From: GYS-P2D sp964414425
GTDB taxonomy: Bacteria > Bacteroidota > Bacteroidia > Chitinophagales > Saprospiraceae
DNA length: 64,000 nt
Assembly: GCA_964414425.1 (NCBI GenBank)
Contig: CAYPWL010000008.1
Location: 1-64,000, forward strand
Reading direction: 5' to 3'
Below the pieces are notes generated by a model. That model ran no database searches. It saw nothing but the letters and a program-made list of their open reading frames with translations, and was not told the origin of the DNA. Each line of letters opens with the position of its first letter. Position 1 is the first letter of the stretch. Made by a program: the position numbers and the translations under genes. This document shows, piece after piece, positions 33,475-42,046 of the stretch.

Positions 33475-34071
33475 ATGAATGTAATGAAAAAGGAAACACG
33501 TAAAGTATTGTTGAGCTTAGGATGTATGGCATTGTCAATGGTGGGATACAGCCAAGCAGAGATTAACATAGAATTAGAGCAGTCTGAAAAATCAGGCAAC
33601 CAACAATGTGTAAGCTTAAAGATGTCAGATCCTGGATCTGCAGATCACAGTGTATCAAGTCAGAACTATAGAATCTACTACAGTGCTGAAAATCTTACCC
33701 TCGATGAGCAGTCTCTAAAGACAGAATTACCTGAAGATCTCTATCAGATGAGACTCGTCCAACACGTTGCTGGCGTAGATGCCAGTGGGAGAGGAGGATT
33801 AGAGTTTGAAGGCAATTTGGGCTTTATCAATTTTGCCATCGTACACTCTAATCTGAAGCAGGCGGGCGCCAAGATTTCTGCAGAAGGAATCGAAGTGGCG
33901 TCTATGTGCTTTATAGTCGCAGATTTTGATGAGAAGATTTCAGTTGTATTTGCACGCGAAGAGATGACTTCCAAATATGGGAGAGCATATGTCGATATAT
34001 CCACTCAAAACAGTAAGCAGGATCTACTATCGACTACAGTGAATCAGTATGATGACCTTATCATCCGATAA
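33475..34071 (+). CDS. Secreted protein, tandem family member 1 (no sorting domain)
   Basis: A 198-residue exported protein with a signal peptide (about 10-28, ending GYSQA) and one domain of about 160 residues. The hallmark QNYRIYYSAENLTLDEQSL near residue 62, then GGLEFEGNLGFINFAI, ISAEGIEVASMCFIVAD and FAREEMTSKYGRAYVDIS, recurs in the next two genes. Unlike them it has no T9SS sorting domain and ends soon after VNQYDDLII. It could be secreted by another route or retained in the periplasm. An ATG three codons further in (33484) is equally possible. Function unknown. Confidence 0.75.
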   Translation: MNVMKKETRKVLLSLGCMALSMVGYSQAEINIELEQSEKSGNQQCVSLKMSDPGSADHSVSSQNYRIYYSAENLTLDEQSLKTELPEDLYQMRLVQHVAGVDASGRGGLEFEGNLGFINFAIVHSNLKQAGAKISAEGIEVASMCFIVADFDEKISVVFAREEMTSKYGRAYVDISTQNSKQDLLSTTVNQYDDLIIR

Positions 34072-34116
34072 GATTGGCACTGTATTTGATATTATAAAAA
34101 ATTATAATATGTTATT

Positions 34117-34935
34117 ATGAAAACGATTGCTTCATTAATTCTCAGCCTTTTCCTTAGCATTTCATTTCTGACGGCTCAGAGCCAGGTGGATTTGCGAATA
34201 CTTCAGGTATCACAACAGCAGAGTAAGGCGTGTTATGACCTCGAGATTCGTTCACCATATCATGAGCAAATTTCTTTAGCTGGGCAGAACTACCGGATGT
34301 TTTACAACGCCAAGCAAGCAGAAGTAATCGAAGAAAGCATAAAGAACTACAGCTCACGCAAGTCATATGGGGACTTGGATGTGCTCAGCACAGAGCAAAA
34401 TGATATTGGATTCTTATCACTATCAGTAGACGCTCGTGTCAATAACGATCACACGGTCATCCTGCCACCAGATGGTTCTTGGGTCGCTGTAGCCAGTGCG
34501 TGTTTTAATAGTATATCAGATGATGCTTATGACCTCGTATGGGCGAGTCAATTGACACAAGATTTTGCCAGTGCACAAGTAGCCCTCTCTAAGTGGGATT
34601 CAGATGATGAGCAAGTGGTCATAGAACCCAATCTTCTTATAGATTACCTAAGTCAGGATGGCAGACTTACTGAGAGCGCTGTAGACATAACAGTATATCC
34701 TAATCCAGTAGCCGACTATATCAACATTAAGTTTGATGGTCAGAATGATGCTAATACTATATCTATTACAGATGGGATAGGGCGTCAAGTAGCATATGAA
34801 TCTCTCAATAGTCAAGATCAGTTCAGTTATGATCTGAGCAACTGGCCAAGCGGACGGTATACCGTAGACGTCTTAGATAGTAATGGTGGAGTCATTAATT
34901 CTAAGAGTGTTATCAAGACTTTTGACAATCAGTAG
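34117..34935 (+). CDS. Secreted protein, tandem family member 2, with T9SS sorting domain
   Basis: A 272-residue exported protein with a signal peptide (about 1-20, ending LTAQS), the shared domain (about 22-185; LAGQNYRMFYNAKQAEVIEESI and VASACFNSISDDAYDLVWASQ) and a C-terminal T9SS sorting domain of about 75 residues starting VYPNPVADYINIKF and ending with GRYTVDVLDSNG. It is 45 bp downstream of member 1. The shared domain has the look of a beta-sandwich, comparable to cohesin-like or Ig-like modules, but that is only pattern inference. Confidence 0.75.
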   Translation: MKTIASLILSLFLSISFLTAQSQVDLRILQVSQQQSKACYDLEIRSPYHEQISLAGQNYRMFYNAKQAEVIEESIKNYSSRKSYGDLDVLSTEQNDIGFLSLSVDARVNNDHTVILPPDGSWVAVASACFNSISDDAYDLVWASQLTQDFASAQVALSKWDSDDEQVVIEPNLLIDYLSQDGRLTESAVDITVYPNPVADYINIKFDGQNDANTISITDGIGRQVAYESLNSQDQFSYDLSNWPSGRYTVDVLDSNGGVINSKSVIKTFDNQ

Positions 34936-34940
34936 ACAAA

Positions 34941-35093
34941 AAAAAACGTTAGATACCGAGGGGACATCAATTAAGTTGCTCATTTTAGCAGTACCAAAAA
35001 CAATCCGCCCCCTATCCAATTGATCACAACTTGTGCGAACTAAAGTCATTTCGCACGTATCTCCCCCCGAGGAGAATTGTTGTAACGTTTTTT
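34941..35093 (+). ncRNA. Candidate structured RNA element upstream of family member 3
   Basis: AAAAAACGTTA (34941-34951) and TAACGTTTTTT (35083-35093) are perfect 11-bp complements that enclose nested pairs AGATAC/GTATCT (34951-34956, 35057-35062), ATCAATT/AATTGAT (34966-34972, 35018-35024) and the hairpin GTGCGAA/TTCGCAC (35033-35039, 35050-35056). The 3' end carries a T-run. The parts are compatible with a branched fold of about 150 nt, either a leader or a free RNA. Covariation support is missing. Confidence 0.35.
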
Positions 35094-35149
35094 ATGAGCT
35101 TTGATACTCTTGTGAGTATTGCTGCTTAAACATATTCAATTGGTTTAAA

Positions 35150-36025
35150 ATGAAGTCTTTTTCTACGTTTCTTGCTACGGCACTTACTTACCTTATGTTG
35201 ATATCTGGAGTTCAGGCAAACAATGCTATTGACATCAGATTTTCTACACCTATCATAGACCAAAATACAAATACAGCATACGTCAATATCCAACTCAAGT
35301 CTACAGATGACGCTTTGGTATTGGCTGGACAGAATTACCGTATCTTCTACAATACTGATGTATTGACGCTCAACGAAGAGTTAAGCAACACTAACCTGCC
35401 ACAAGGGAAGTATACGGATATCATCTTTACGAATACTATCGAAAATGTGAAAGCGGCAGGTGTTGGATCATTAGAGTTCGATGATAACATGGGTTTCTCT
35501 AATTTTTCAATTGATCTATTAGATCAAGTTGATGGTGGTGTAACTGTAAGCTCAGGAGATGAATGGACTACTGTTGCTACCTTAAACTTTAGCATTACTG
35601 CCGATATCGACGACATGCAATTAGTATGGGGTCGCCAAGACAGAAGCGAAGATTATGCAACGGCATTTGTCGAAATGGCTGAGTGGGTATCTCCTAAGAA
35701 GATTGCTTCACTTGATATCAATGAGTATCACGATCTTGAGTTTACTTACGAAGCAGCAGAAGCTTTAGATATCGTATCATTTGAGTTTGGACCTAATCCT
35801 ACAACAGAGTTTGTTAATATCTCATTTGGACAAGCATTACAATCAAATGCTGAGTTGAGATTTATCAATATGAAGGGACAAGTATCTAAGAGAGTAGATA
35901 TTGATGCAGGTTCTACCAACACACAAATATTTATGACAGACGTGCCAGCAGGCAATTATATCATAGAAGTGAAAGATGAGACTAATAGTGCTGTAGCACC
36001 TAACAGATTATCTGTTTTGAAGTAA
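35150..36025 (+). CDS. Secreted protein, tandem family member 3, with T9SS sorting domain
   Basis: A 291-residue exported protein with a signal peptide (about 1-23, ending VQANN), the shared domain (about 25-205; LAGQNYRIFYNTDVLTLNEEL, GVGSLEFDDNMGFSNFSIDL, MQLVWGRQDRSEDYATAFVEM, INEYHDLEF) and a T9SS sorting domain (about 218-291) beginning FGPNPTTEFVNISF and containing AGNYIIEVKDE. It is preceded by a 214-bp spacer with strong inverted repeats and a small ATACTC-TTGT-GAGTAT hairpin (35104-35119), and ends in a strong terminator, so it is likely its own transcript. Confidence 0.78.
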   Translation: MKSFSTFLATALTYLMLISGVQANNAIDIRFSTPIIDQNTNTAYVNIQLKSTDDALVLAGQNYRIFYNTDVLTLNEELSNTNLPQGKYTDIIFTNTIENVKAAGVGSLEFDDNMGFSNFSIDLLDQVDGGVTVSSGDEWTTVATLNFSITADIDDMQLVWGRQDRSEDYATAFVEMAEWVSPKKIASLDINEYHDLEFTYEAAEALDIVSFEFGPNPTTEFVNISFGQALQSNAELRFINMKGQVSKRVDIDAGSTNTQIFMTDVPAGNYIIEVKDETNSAVAPNRLSVLK

Positions 36026-36047
36026 GCAGCTTTTATTAAAGACATAA

Positions 36048-36084
36048 TAAAAAGGCTAAGCGATACTCGCTTAGCCTTTTTTGT
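36048..36084. terminator. Strong bidirectional intrinsic terminator
   Basis: A 12- to 13-bp stem (about 36052-36063 with 36067-36078), reading AAGGCTAAGCGA on the left, has a 3-nt loop and A and T runs outside. It serves both the plus-strand family member 3 and the minus-strand htpG. Confidence 0.9.
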
Positions 36085-36104
36085 TTTTATAGCTCTCTGT
36101 CAAT

Positions 36105-37964
36105 TTAGCTGACGAACTCCAAGCTATTCTTGATGAACTTCGACATTTCCTCTCCTTTGAGCATGCCTTGATTCAATCTTGCGAGATCGTAGAGATAACT
36201 GGCAAACTTCTCTTTCTTTTCGCCTGAGCGCATCTTATTGAGCTTCTCAGCAACAAGTGGATTATTAGTATTCACCACTACATTGAAGATCTCTGGCATA
36301 TCGCCATTGCCCATGTTCTGTAGATTTTGCATCTCCATCATCCGTCTCATGAACTCTGGACGAGTGACGATTACCGGTAGGTCTGACGGGGCAAGTGCCT
36401 TAAGCTCAAGATTAGGTCCACCTGACTCCGGCAAGATAGACTTGAAGAGCTCTTCGACCTTCTGCTGTTCTTTCTCTGATAGTACAGACTCTTTCTCCTC
36501 GTCTTTTTGTACCAAGTTGTCAGCGGTATCGCTATCTACTCGTACGAATGTGCCATATCCAAGCTTCTGCTCGAGATGCTGCATGAAGTGATTGTCGATG
36601 ATATTATCCATTTCCAGTACATCATAACCATAGCCCTCTGCCGATTCTATGAAGCTGTGGTGCCCCTTGATATCATTGCTATAGAGGTGGATGATCTTGT
36701 CATGCTTATCTTTTTGAGTGGCTTCGATCTTCTCCTTGTATTCTTCGAATGTGAAGTGCTCTCCCTTGATATTTTTGAGTAGGCAGAATTTCTCGGCCTT
36801 ATCATAAAACTTCTCCTCAGAGATCATCCCATACTTTGCAAAAACACTGATCTCACTCCACTTCTCTTCAAATGCTGTTCTATCTTCTTTGAATAGGCTG
36901 TTGAGCTTCTCGGCAACTTTCTTAGTGATATAGCTCGTGATCTTCTTCACGTTGCTATCGCTCTGTAAGTAACTTCTGGATACGTTGAGCGGTATATCTG
37001 GAGAGTCGATCACCCCATGTAAAAGCGTCAAGAACTCAGGTACGATCTGGCTCACATCATCAGTGACATATACTTGATTGCTGTAGAGTTGAATCTTATT
37101 CTTCTGTATCTCGATAGAGTTGTTAACCTTAGGGAAGTACAATATCCCTGTCAGGTTAAATGGATAGTCGATATTGAGATGTATCCAGAACAGTGGTGGC
37201 ATGGAGTACGGATACAGATAAGAGTAAAACTCTTTGTAATCCTCATCAGTCAGCTCTGCTGGACTTTTCTTCCAGAGTGGCTCACGCTCGTTGATGACAT
37301 AGTCTACCTCCGTTTTGATCTCTTTGCGATCATCGCCTTCGCCTTCCCAGTTGCTCTCGGTCTTCGTGCCAAATCGGATCGGGAATGGTAAAAACTTACA
37401 GTACTTATTGAGTAGTGTATCTATACGTGCTTTCTCGAGGAACTCCTTGCTATCATCAGAGATATGCAAGATGATCTCAGTACCGCGCTCGGTCTTATCT
37501 GATGGCTCCAAGTCATACTCAGGGCTACCCGTACAGCTCCACTTAGCAGCAGGTTCATCTTTATGGGACTTAGTGATGACCTCTACCTTGTCGGCTACCA
37601 TAAATGCACTGTAGAAGCCCAGTCCGAAGTGTCCTATGATGCTTGCCTCATCTTTATATTTTTCCAGAAACTCTTCTGCTGAAGAGAAGGCAAGTTGATT
37701 GAGGTATTTGTCAACTTCTTCGGAGGTCATACCGATACCTCGATCCTTGATGATTAATTTATCCTCTTCGAGGATGATATCTATCGTCATGTCTCCGAGA
37801 TCCCCACTGAACTCACCCTTCGCAGAGTAGGTCTTAAGTTTACTGCTGGCATCTACCGCATTGGAGACGAGCTCTCGTAAGAAGATCTCTTGATCTGAAT
37901 AAAGAAACTTCTTAATAATGGGAAATATATTTTCCGTTTGTACGGAAATCTGTCCTTTAGCCAT
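36105..37964 (-). CDS. htpG: Molecular chaperone HtpG (Hsp90)
   Basis: A 619-residue bacterial Hsp90. The GHKL ATPase domain (1-215) shows EIFLRELVSNAVDASSKL, IKDRGIGMTSEEVDKYLNQLAFSSAEEF and IGHFGLGFYSAFMVADKVEV; the middle domain has the catalytic-loop arginine in LNVSRSYLQSD (about residue 330); the C-terminal dimerisation domain ends in SLEFVS. Hsp90 helps fold or remodel clients together with DnaK. It is monocistronic, sharing a bidirectional terminator with the gene downstream. Confidence 0.97.
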   Translation of the reverse strand: MAKGQISVQTENIFPIIKKFLYSDQEIFLRELVSNAVDASSKLKTYSAKGEFSGDLGDMTIDIILEEDKLIIKDRGIGMTSEEVDKYLNQLAFSSAEEFLEKYKDEASIIGHFGLGFYSAFMVADKVEVITKSHKDEPAAKWSCTGSPEYDLEPSDKTERGTEIILHISDDSKEFLEKARIDTLLNKYCKFLPFPIRFGTKTESNWEGEGDDRKEIKTEVDYVINEREPLWKKSPAELTDEDYKEFYSYLYPYSMPPLFWIHLNIDYPFNLTGILYFPKVNNSIEIQKNKIQLYSNQVYVTDDVSQIVPEFLTLLHGVIDSPDIPLNVSRSYLQSDSNVKKITSYITKKVAEKLNSLFKEDRTAFEEKWSEISVFAKYGMISEEKFYDKAEKFCLLKNIKGEHFTFEEYKEKIEATQKDKHDKIIHLYSNDIKGHHSFIESAEGYGYDVLEMDNIIDNHFMQHLEQKLGYGTFVRVDSDTADNLVQKDEEKESVLSEKEQQKVEELFKSILPESGGPNLELKALAPSDLPVIVTRPEFMRRMMEMQNLQNMGNGDMPEIFNVVVNTNNPLVAEKLNKMRSGEKKEKFASYLYDLARLNQGMLKGEEMSKFIKNSLEFVS

Positions 37965-38058
37965 AATAGTTATAGTTAATGGTTTTTGTAAAAACTAATG
38001 TATATGACTTAGCAGGTCAAAGGCTATGCCATAGACAGATAGGTGTCAAAATGTCGTT

Positions 38059-38772
38059 TTATAACTGATATACTAAGCTGATATGGCTTGGCGCTATGTC
38101 AAAATGTAAGTTGGATAGAAATCTGCCTGCCTCTTTTGTCGGAGATGGGCGTACCAGATATCTATAGGTGAGCTGGGTACTGATAATCCCCAGTCCGGCA
38201 CCAAATAACACATCTGGAACCCAATGGCGATTCTTCCGTACTCGCATGACCCCAACTACTGCTGCTGGTGCAAACGATACCCAAGCCAGTACGGGGCGCT
38301 TATCCCTGAGTGCCATATAGCTTGCCGTAGCTGTCGAAAAAGCAAAAGACGTATGACCAGATGGAAATGCGAAGTTTCCGCCTCGGGGACGCTCGACATT
38401 CAGGATAGACTTTAATGCCCACGTTGCTCCCAGATTGATCGCCGTACTGTACGCATATCCCTTGAGATGGTATAGACGGTCAGTATTATTCTTATTGAGT
38501 GCATAGAGCAGCACTTGTCCGCTTGGCACAAATGCCAGATAATCATCGAGGTCTGACTCAGATGTACCGATGATATCTTGTACATCAGACTGCAGGTTCC
38601 TCTTAAAGGTATTGCTGCTAGTAGCTAGACCAGCAGTCATCAGCCCCATGGCCGTCCAAGGTTTTATATTATTCACGCTGGTCGTGTCCTTGCTGAGGCC
38701 CTGGCCATGAGAGTAGTGTGGTCGTGCGAAGGAGAATAGAAAAACCACGGGTATAACTAAAAACTTTACCAT
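38059..38772 (-). CDS. PAP2-family membrane-associated phosphatase
   Basis: A 237-residue protein with a signal peptide (about 1-23) and a PAP2 phosphatase core. The three family motifs are present: KSILNVERP (K-x6-RP), FPSGHTSFAF (PSGH) and KNRHWVPDVLFGAG (R...H-x3-D). PAP2 enzymes dephosphorylate lipid pyrophosphates such as undecaprenyl pyrophosphate or phosphatidic acid. The exact substrate cannot be inferred. Confidence 0.88.
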   Translation of the reverse strand: MVKFLVIPVVFLFSFARPHYSHGQGLSKDTTSVNNIKPWTAMGLMTAGLATSSNTFKRNLQSDVQDIIGTSESDLDDYLAFVPSGQVLLYALNKNNTDRLYHLKGYAYSTAINLGATWALKSILNVERPRGGNFAFPSGHTSFAFSTATASYMALRDKRPVLAWVSFAPAAVVGVMRVRKNRHWVPDVLFGAGLGIISTQLTYRYLVRPSPTKEAGRFLSNLHFDIAPSHISLVYQL

Positions 38773-38916
38773 AATCTGGGTCTAAAACGCATGTAAACTG
38801 ATGATATATATCTTTTACATTATGTATCTATCTGTCTGACTGCTCAATACAATTGTATCATTAAAGCAATGTATGATATACCATGTACAATCGATCATAC
38901 TGGCAAGGATTGTGCA

Positions 38917-39012
38917 TTTGAGTAGGTAATTCTTTAACTTTTGAATACTTAAGGGATTAAGTATTGGAGATTTTTCGGAGCGGCTACTGGGGGGTATGCC
39001 GCTCTTTTTTTT
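38917..39012 (+). ncRNA. Candidate small RNA with two hairpins and terminator
   Basis: A perfect 9-bp hairpin AATACTTAA-GGGA-TTAAGTATT (38944-38965) is followed 12 nt later by the 7-bp stem GAGCGGC/GCCGCTC (38978-38984 and 38998-39004) and eight Ts. Both upstream and downstream protein genes are too far or in the wrong direction to need this terminator, so a short independent transcript is a reasonable reading. The 5' end is a guess, based on a TTTG at 38917-38920. Confidence 0.4.
38978..39012 (+). terminator. Intrinsic terminator, plus strand
   Basis: GAGCGGC (38978-38984) pairs with GCCGCTC (38998-39004) around a 13-nt loop, followed by T-run 39005-39012. Read on the minus strand no T-run follows, so it acts in the plus direction. 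Confidence 0.8.
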
Positions 39013-39183
39013 GGAGTTATTCACATCATACCGATCAAATGGCGACAGCGTCAGGCTAATACTTCCTCATCGTGACAATACTCAGAATTCTCGAAACAAA
39101 ATAGTAGTTATACAATGAACGAGGACGAAAACATCAAAATCCTCCTAAGAATCATCTTAACTTGGAATCCAGACACTTAGCTG

Positions 39184-39531
39184 ATGAACATCTTTCAATG
39201 CTCCTCATATCCACTGTTTCTTACTGCGGTAGTTTCATTGTTTGTTAGTTGCAGTCGTACTAAGTCTCCAGCTATTGAACAATTAGAACAAATCATAGAA
39301 CGTGATTTCCCCGATATACCTACAGTTCATCAATTGCTTCCTTTTAAATTATTTTTTATCAAGGATTTTGAGCAATACTCATTGGAGTATGGACAGCATT
39401 TTATTGATTCCATCTCGAATCTCGGGCCACCACCAGCACCAGACCTGAGAATTCTGCATCATAGGTGTAATCTCAGAGGTAATAATGTGTTTTTTCAGCT
39501 CATTCGAGAGAAATTTATTATAGTAACATGA
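39184..39531 (+). CDS. Lipoprotein, N-terminal part of a possibly frameshifted gene
   Basis: A 115-residue predicted lipoprotein with a signal peptide ending in the lipobox VSC (SRTKS follows). The mature part, IEQLEQIIERDFPDIPTVHQL and FIKDFEQYSLEYGQHFIDSI, has no recognised domain. It ends by a TGA that overlaps the start of the next frame by 4 bp. The downstream frame can be extended leftward into a T6 run (39490-39495) within this gene, so the two may once have been one lipoprotein of about 205 residues. Confidence 0.55.
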   Translation: MNIFQCSSYPLFLTAVVSLFVSCSRTKSPAIEQLEQIIERDFPDIPTVHQLLPFKLFFIKDFEQYSLEYGQHFIDSISNLGPPPAPDLRILHHRCNLRGNNVFFQLIREKFIIVT

Positions 39532-39809
39532 TATCGGTTGCCACAGATGCAGAAGGTAAGAGAGCTCGAATAGAGATCAAAAAAGCGGTGCCATATTCAA
39601 TTGAGTCAGTTCGCAAAAGAGTTTTGTTTGAAGAATTCCAAGTATTGGCTTACCCGATAATGATAGAAGATCATCTCATCATTTATAGGAATGGATATCA
39701 TATTCACAAGGACTTGCCTGGAATTGGTGGCGGTATGTTCTTTATCTATGAAAAAGTCGATAAAGAATGGGTAAAAATTTTATTGTTGAATACATGGCAT
39801 TCATCATAA
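39528..39809 (+). CDS. Unknown protein, possible C-terminal part of the preceding gene
   Basis: A 93-residue frame with no signal peptide and no domain I recognise; it has mixed beta content (VPYSIESVRKRVLFEEFQVLAYPIMIEDHLIIY, IGGGMFFIYEKVDKEWVKILLLNTWHSS). The terminal KVDKEWVKI region resembles the end of secreted single-domain proteins. It may be translated by coupling from the overlapping stop-start, or be the orphaned C-terminus after a frameshift. Confidence 0.45.
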   Translation: MISVATDAEGKRARIEIKKAVPYSIESVRKRVLFEEFQVLAYPIMIEDHLIIYRNGYHIHKDLPGIGGGMFFIYEKVDKEWVKILLLNTWHSS

Positions 39810-39848
39810 GGGCTCTAATTGAGCGCTCAGTGTGGACTTCATGGATTT

Positions 39849-41216
39849 CTACCTATTAATCGCATTATCCTCCTTTTCATAATACCTCATGAGGTTAGGA
39901 CAAGACTTAAAGTCGTCAATAATCGTAATCAGTGTATTGTCGATTTTTTGTTCGACCCAGTCATTGAAGTAGACGTTCTTTTTACTTTCCTTGGCGAAGT
40001 TCTGGATCTTGGAGTAATCCGTCTCTAAGCTGGCTTTATGCGGTTTAGTCTTAGACTGAAGCTGGATGATCTTGTAGATTTTCTCTCCTCGTTGCTCAAA
40101 CTCAAGAACCTCTGACAGCTCTCCCACTTCGAGATTTTCGATGGCAAAGTAGATCTGATAGGGGAGATCGGCGGTTTCCCAGAAAGTATCTCCAGTCTTA
40201 TCATTGTTAAGTCGGCCGGCGTTGTTATAACTCTGTGCTTCTTCGTCTGAGTGCAGTCTCACGGCATACTCAAATGCTAAAGAATCTGAGGCAATCAATC
40301 TGGATAGTGAGTCGAGATGATTTTTAGTTCGATCGATATCATCTTGTGTGATTTCTGGCTTCACGAGGATGTGTCGGATATTTATGGTATTACCTCGACG
40401 GCCTAATAACTGTAGCATGTGATAGCCAAATGGAGTCTCGATAATATCTGAGATCTCTTGCTCTGCGAGATTATATGCTGCAGCTTCAAATTCTGGAACG
40501 AAAGTCCCTCTCTTTTGCCATCCTAAGTCGCCGCCTTTCTGTGCTGATCCAGGATCATCAGAAAATATAGAGGCCAGTTCGGCGAAGTCCTCGCCATCAT
40601 TGACAATACGATCTTTAATTTTTTGCAGTTTAGCTCGAGCAGCTTCTTTGTTTTCTTCGGCAATAATAGTCTTGACAACGATCTCCCCGAGTTCTACCTC
40701 TGCATTAAGATAGGGCAAGCTATCCGTTGGGATCGACTCAAAGTATGCAACAACCTCCTTAGGCGTGATCGTCACATCTTGGATAAGCTGACCTTGTATC
40801 CGCTGTTGTATCAAGTCATCACGTAGAGGCTCTCTCATCACTTCTTTTTGCTCGAGTGGAGTCTTGCCATAGGTATTGCGAAACAAGTCGGTGTTGCCTT
40901 GCATCTGTGCGAGTATAAAATCTATCCTTCTCTGGAGTTCAATTTCTACTTCGACGTCGCTGATGACTATACTATCCAGTTTTGCCTGATCGAGGAGTAG
41001 CGACTTGCCGATCAATTGATCCATGATCTGACACTGTATATCATCGCTATAATCGGCGCTTTGTGCTTTAGCATAGCTGAACAGTTCTTGTACTTCAGAG
41101 TATAGGATGTTCTCACTTCCAACACGAGCAATTATTTTGTCGAGTATGAGTGGCTGCTGTGCAGAGAGTAAACTCGCAGTAGCTAAAAATGTAAATATGA
41201 TTAAGGCAATTCTCAT
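39849..41216 (-). CDS. SurA-like periplasmic chaperone/peptidyl-prolyl isomerase
   Basis: A 455-residue exported protein of the SurA type. A signal peptide (about 1-20) is followed by a SurA N-terminal helical domain (about 24-150; KIIARVGSENILYSEVQELFSYAKAQS) and two parvulin domains (about 172-272 and 275-370). The first contains FAELASIFSDDPGSAQKGGDLGWQKRGTFVPEFEAAAYNL and FGYHMLQLLGRRG; the second is more divergent. It likely escorts outer-membrane proteins. It follows the lipoprotein gene with a 4-bp overlap. Confidence 0.9.
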   Translation of the reverse strand: MRIALIIFTFLATASLLSAQQPLILDKIIARVGSENILYSEVQELFSYAKAQSADYSDDIQCQIMDQLIGKSLLLDQAKLDSIVISDVEVEIELQRRIDFILAQMQGNTDLFRNTYGKTPLEQKEVMREPLRDDLIQQRIQGQLIQDVTITPKEVVAYFESIPTDSLPYLNAEVELGEIVVKTIIAEENKEAARAKLQKIKDRIVNDGEDFAELASIFSDDPGSAQKGGDLGWQKRGTFVPEFEAAAYNLAEQEISDIIETPFGYHMLQLLGRRGNTINIRHILVKPEITQDDIDRTKNHLDSLSRLIASDSLAFEYAVRLHSDEEAQSYNNAGRLNNDKTGDTFWETADLPYQIYFAIENLEVGELSEVLEFEQRGEKIYKIIQLQSKTKPHKASLETDYSKIQNFAKESKKNVYFNDWVEQKIDNTLITIIDDFKSCPNLMRYYEKEDNAINR

Positions 41217-42040
41217 TGTGTCATGATTTTAATCTCGTCAGCTTCCAGTGCTTCGGTGTATAATTCTTCTCTTTTCATCTCGAGCAGTTTCAACTTACGT
41301 TTATGTAAGATCATCTGCTTTAGCTGATCACGTACGAAAGGTAAGGGGGAATAGTCCATAGGTGCCTTACTTTCGCGCACTTTAAGAAATATTTCTGAGT
41401 TATCTGTCTTTATCTGTTGATATGACCCTGCTGTAGCCTTGCGCTCATTGAATTGATCAGACCATTGATTGATCTCTGACCATTGCATCCAAACACTTGT
41501 ATCGGATACTGCTCGAGACGCAATCGAAAATACATCTCCAGATTCATCTTTTTTCCACTTCTTGTAGAGGTCTTTGAGATCGGACACTTCATTATTAATC
41601 TCAGCTAACTGAATATTATAGAGGGGCTCACTGAGAAGGAACTGCTTCTTGTTAGCCTCATAAAATGAAGAGAGTTCTGACGGACTGACCACCGTATCAA
41701 ATTGCTCGGAGATAATTTTGTTTTCGTATTCAAACTTGATGAGCTTTTTGCGGTAGTCCGCTACAAGCCTATTGATATTACTGCGATCTATAGAGTAGTT
41801 GGAAGCCTCCTCCATAAGTACTTGGTCTTTGACCCATTGATCTATGTAGGCCTTAGCCAGCGCAATACTATCGGTATGATTGACTGATGGATGGATTACT
41901 TCATCTAATTCGCTCTTGTACAATGAGCTATTATATACACTTGCCACCACAGGGTCACTGATTCCGTTACCTCTGTTCTGTTGAGTGCAAGACCACAATA
42001 GGAGTACGAGTATTAATGCAGTACAAACTTTGGCTGGCAC
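41213..42040 (-). CDS. SurA-N-type lipoprotein with degenerate parvulin region
   Basis: A 275-residue predicted lipoprotein (signal peptide with LLLWSC). The mature protein has a SurA_N-like helical start (VASVYNSSLYKSELDEVI, KAYIDQWVKDQVLMEEA) and a long helical C-terminus (VRDQLKQMILHKRKLKLLEMKREELYTEAL). The central part lacks the clear GGDLGW or FGYH motifs, so no isomerase activity is expected. It sits between two parvulin-type genes in one operon and probably helps the same process as a membrane-tethered chaperone. Confidence 0.75.
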   Translation of the reverse strand: MPAKVCTALILVLLLWSCTQQNRGNGISDPVVASVYNSSLYKSELDEVIHPSVNHTDSIALAKAYIDQWVKDQVLMEEASNYSIDRSNINRLVADYRKKLIKFEYENKIISEQFDTVVSPSELSSFYEANKKQFLLSEPLYNIQLAEINNEVSDLKDLYKKWKKDESGDVFSIASRAVSDTSVWMQWSEINQWSDQFNERKATAGSYQQIKTDNSEIFLKVRESKAPMDYSPLPFVRDQLKQMILHKRKLKLLEMKREELYTEALEADEIKIMTQ

Positions 42041-42046
42041 TGAAGC

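Larger units (their letters stand above)
38773..39183. other. Intergenic region with an orphan terminator
   Basis: The 411 bp hold no open frame I can support. The region contains two stable hairpins ending in a plus-strand T-run (38944-39012), although no protein gene on the plus strand precedes them. See the candidate small RNA. Confidence 0.6.

Noticed and set aside
36238..36591. Ser-rich plus-strand frame within htpG
   Set aside because: It is antisense to a highly conserved Hsp90 gene and is explained by htpG codon use.
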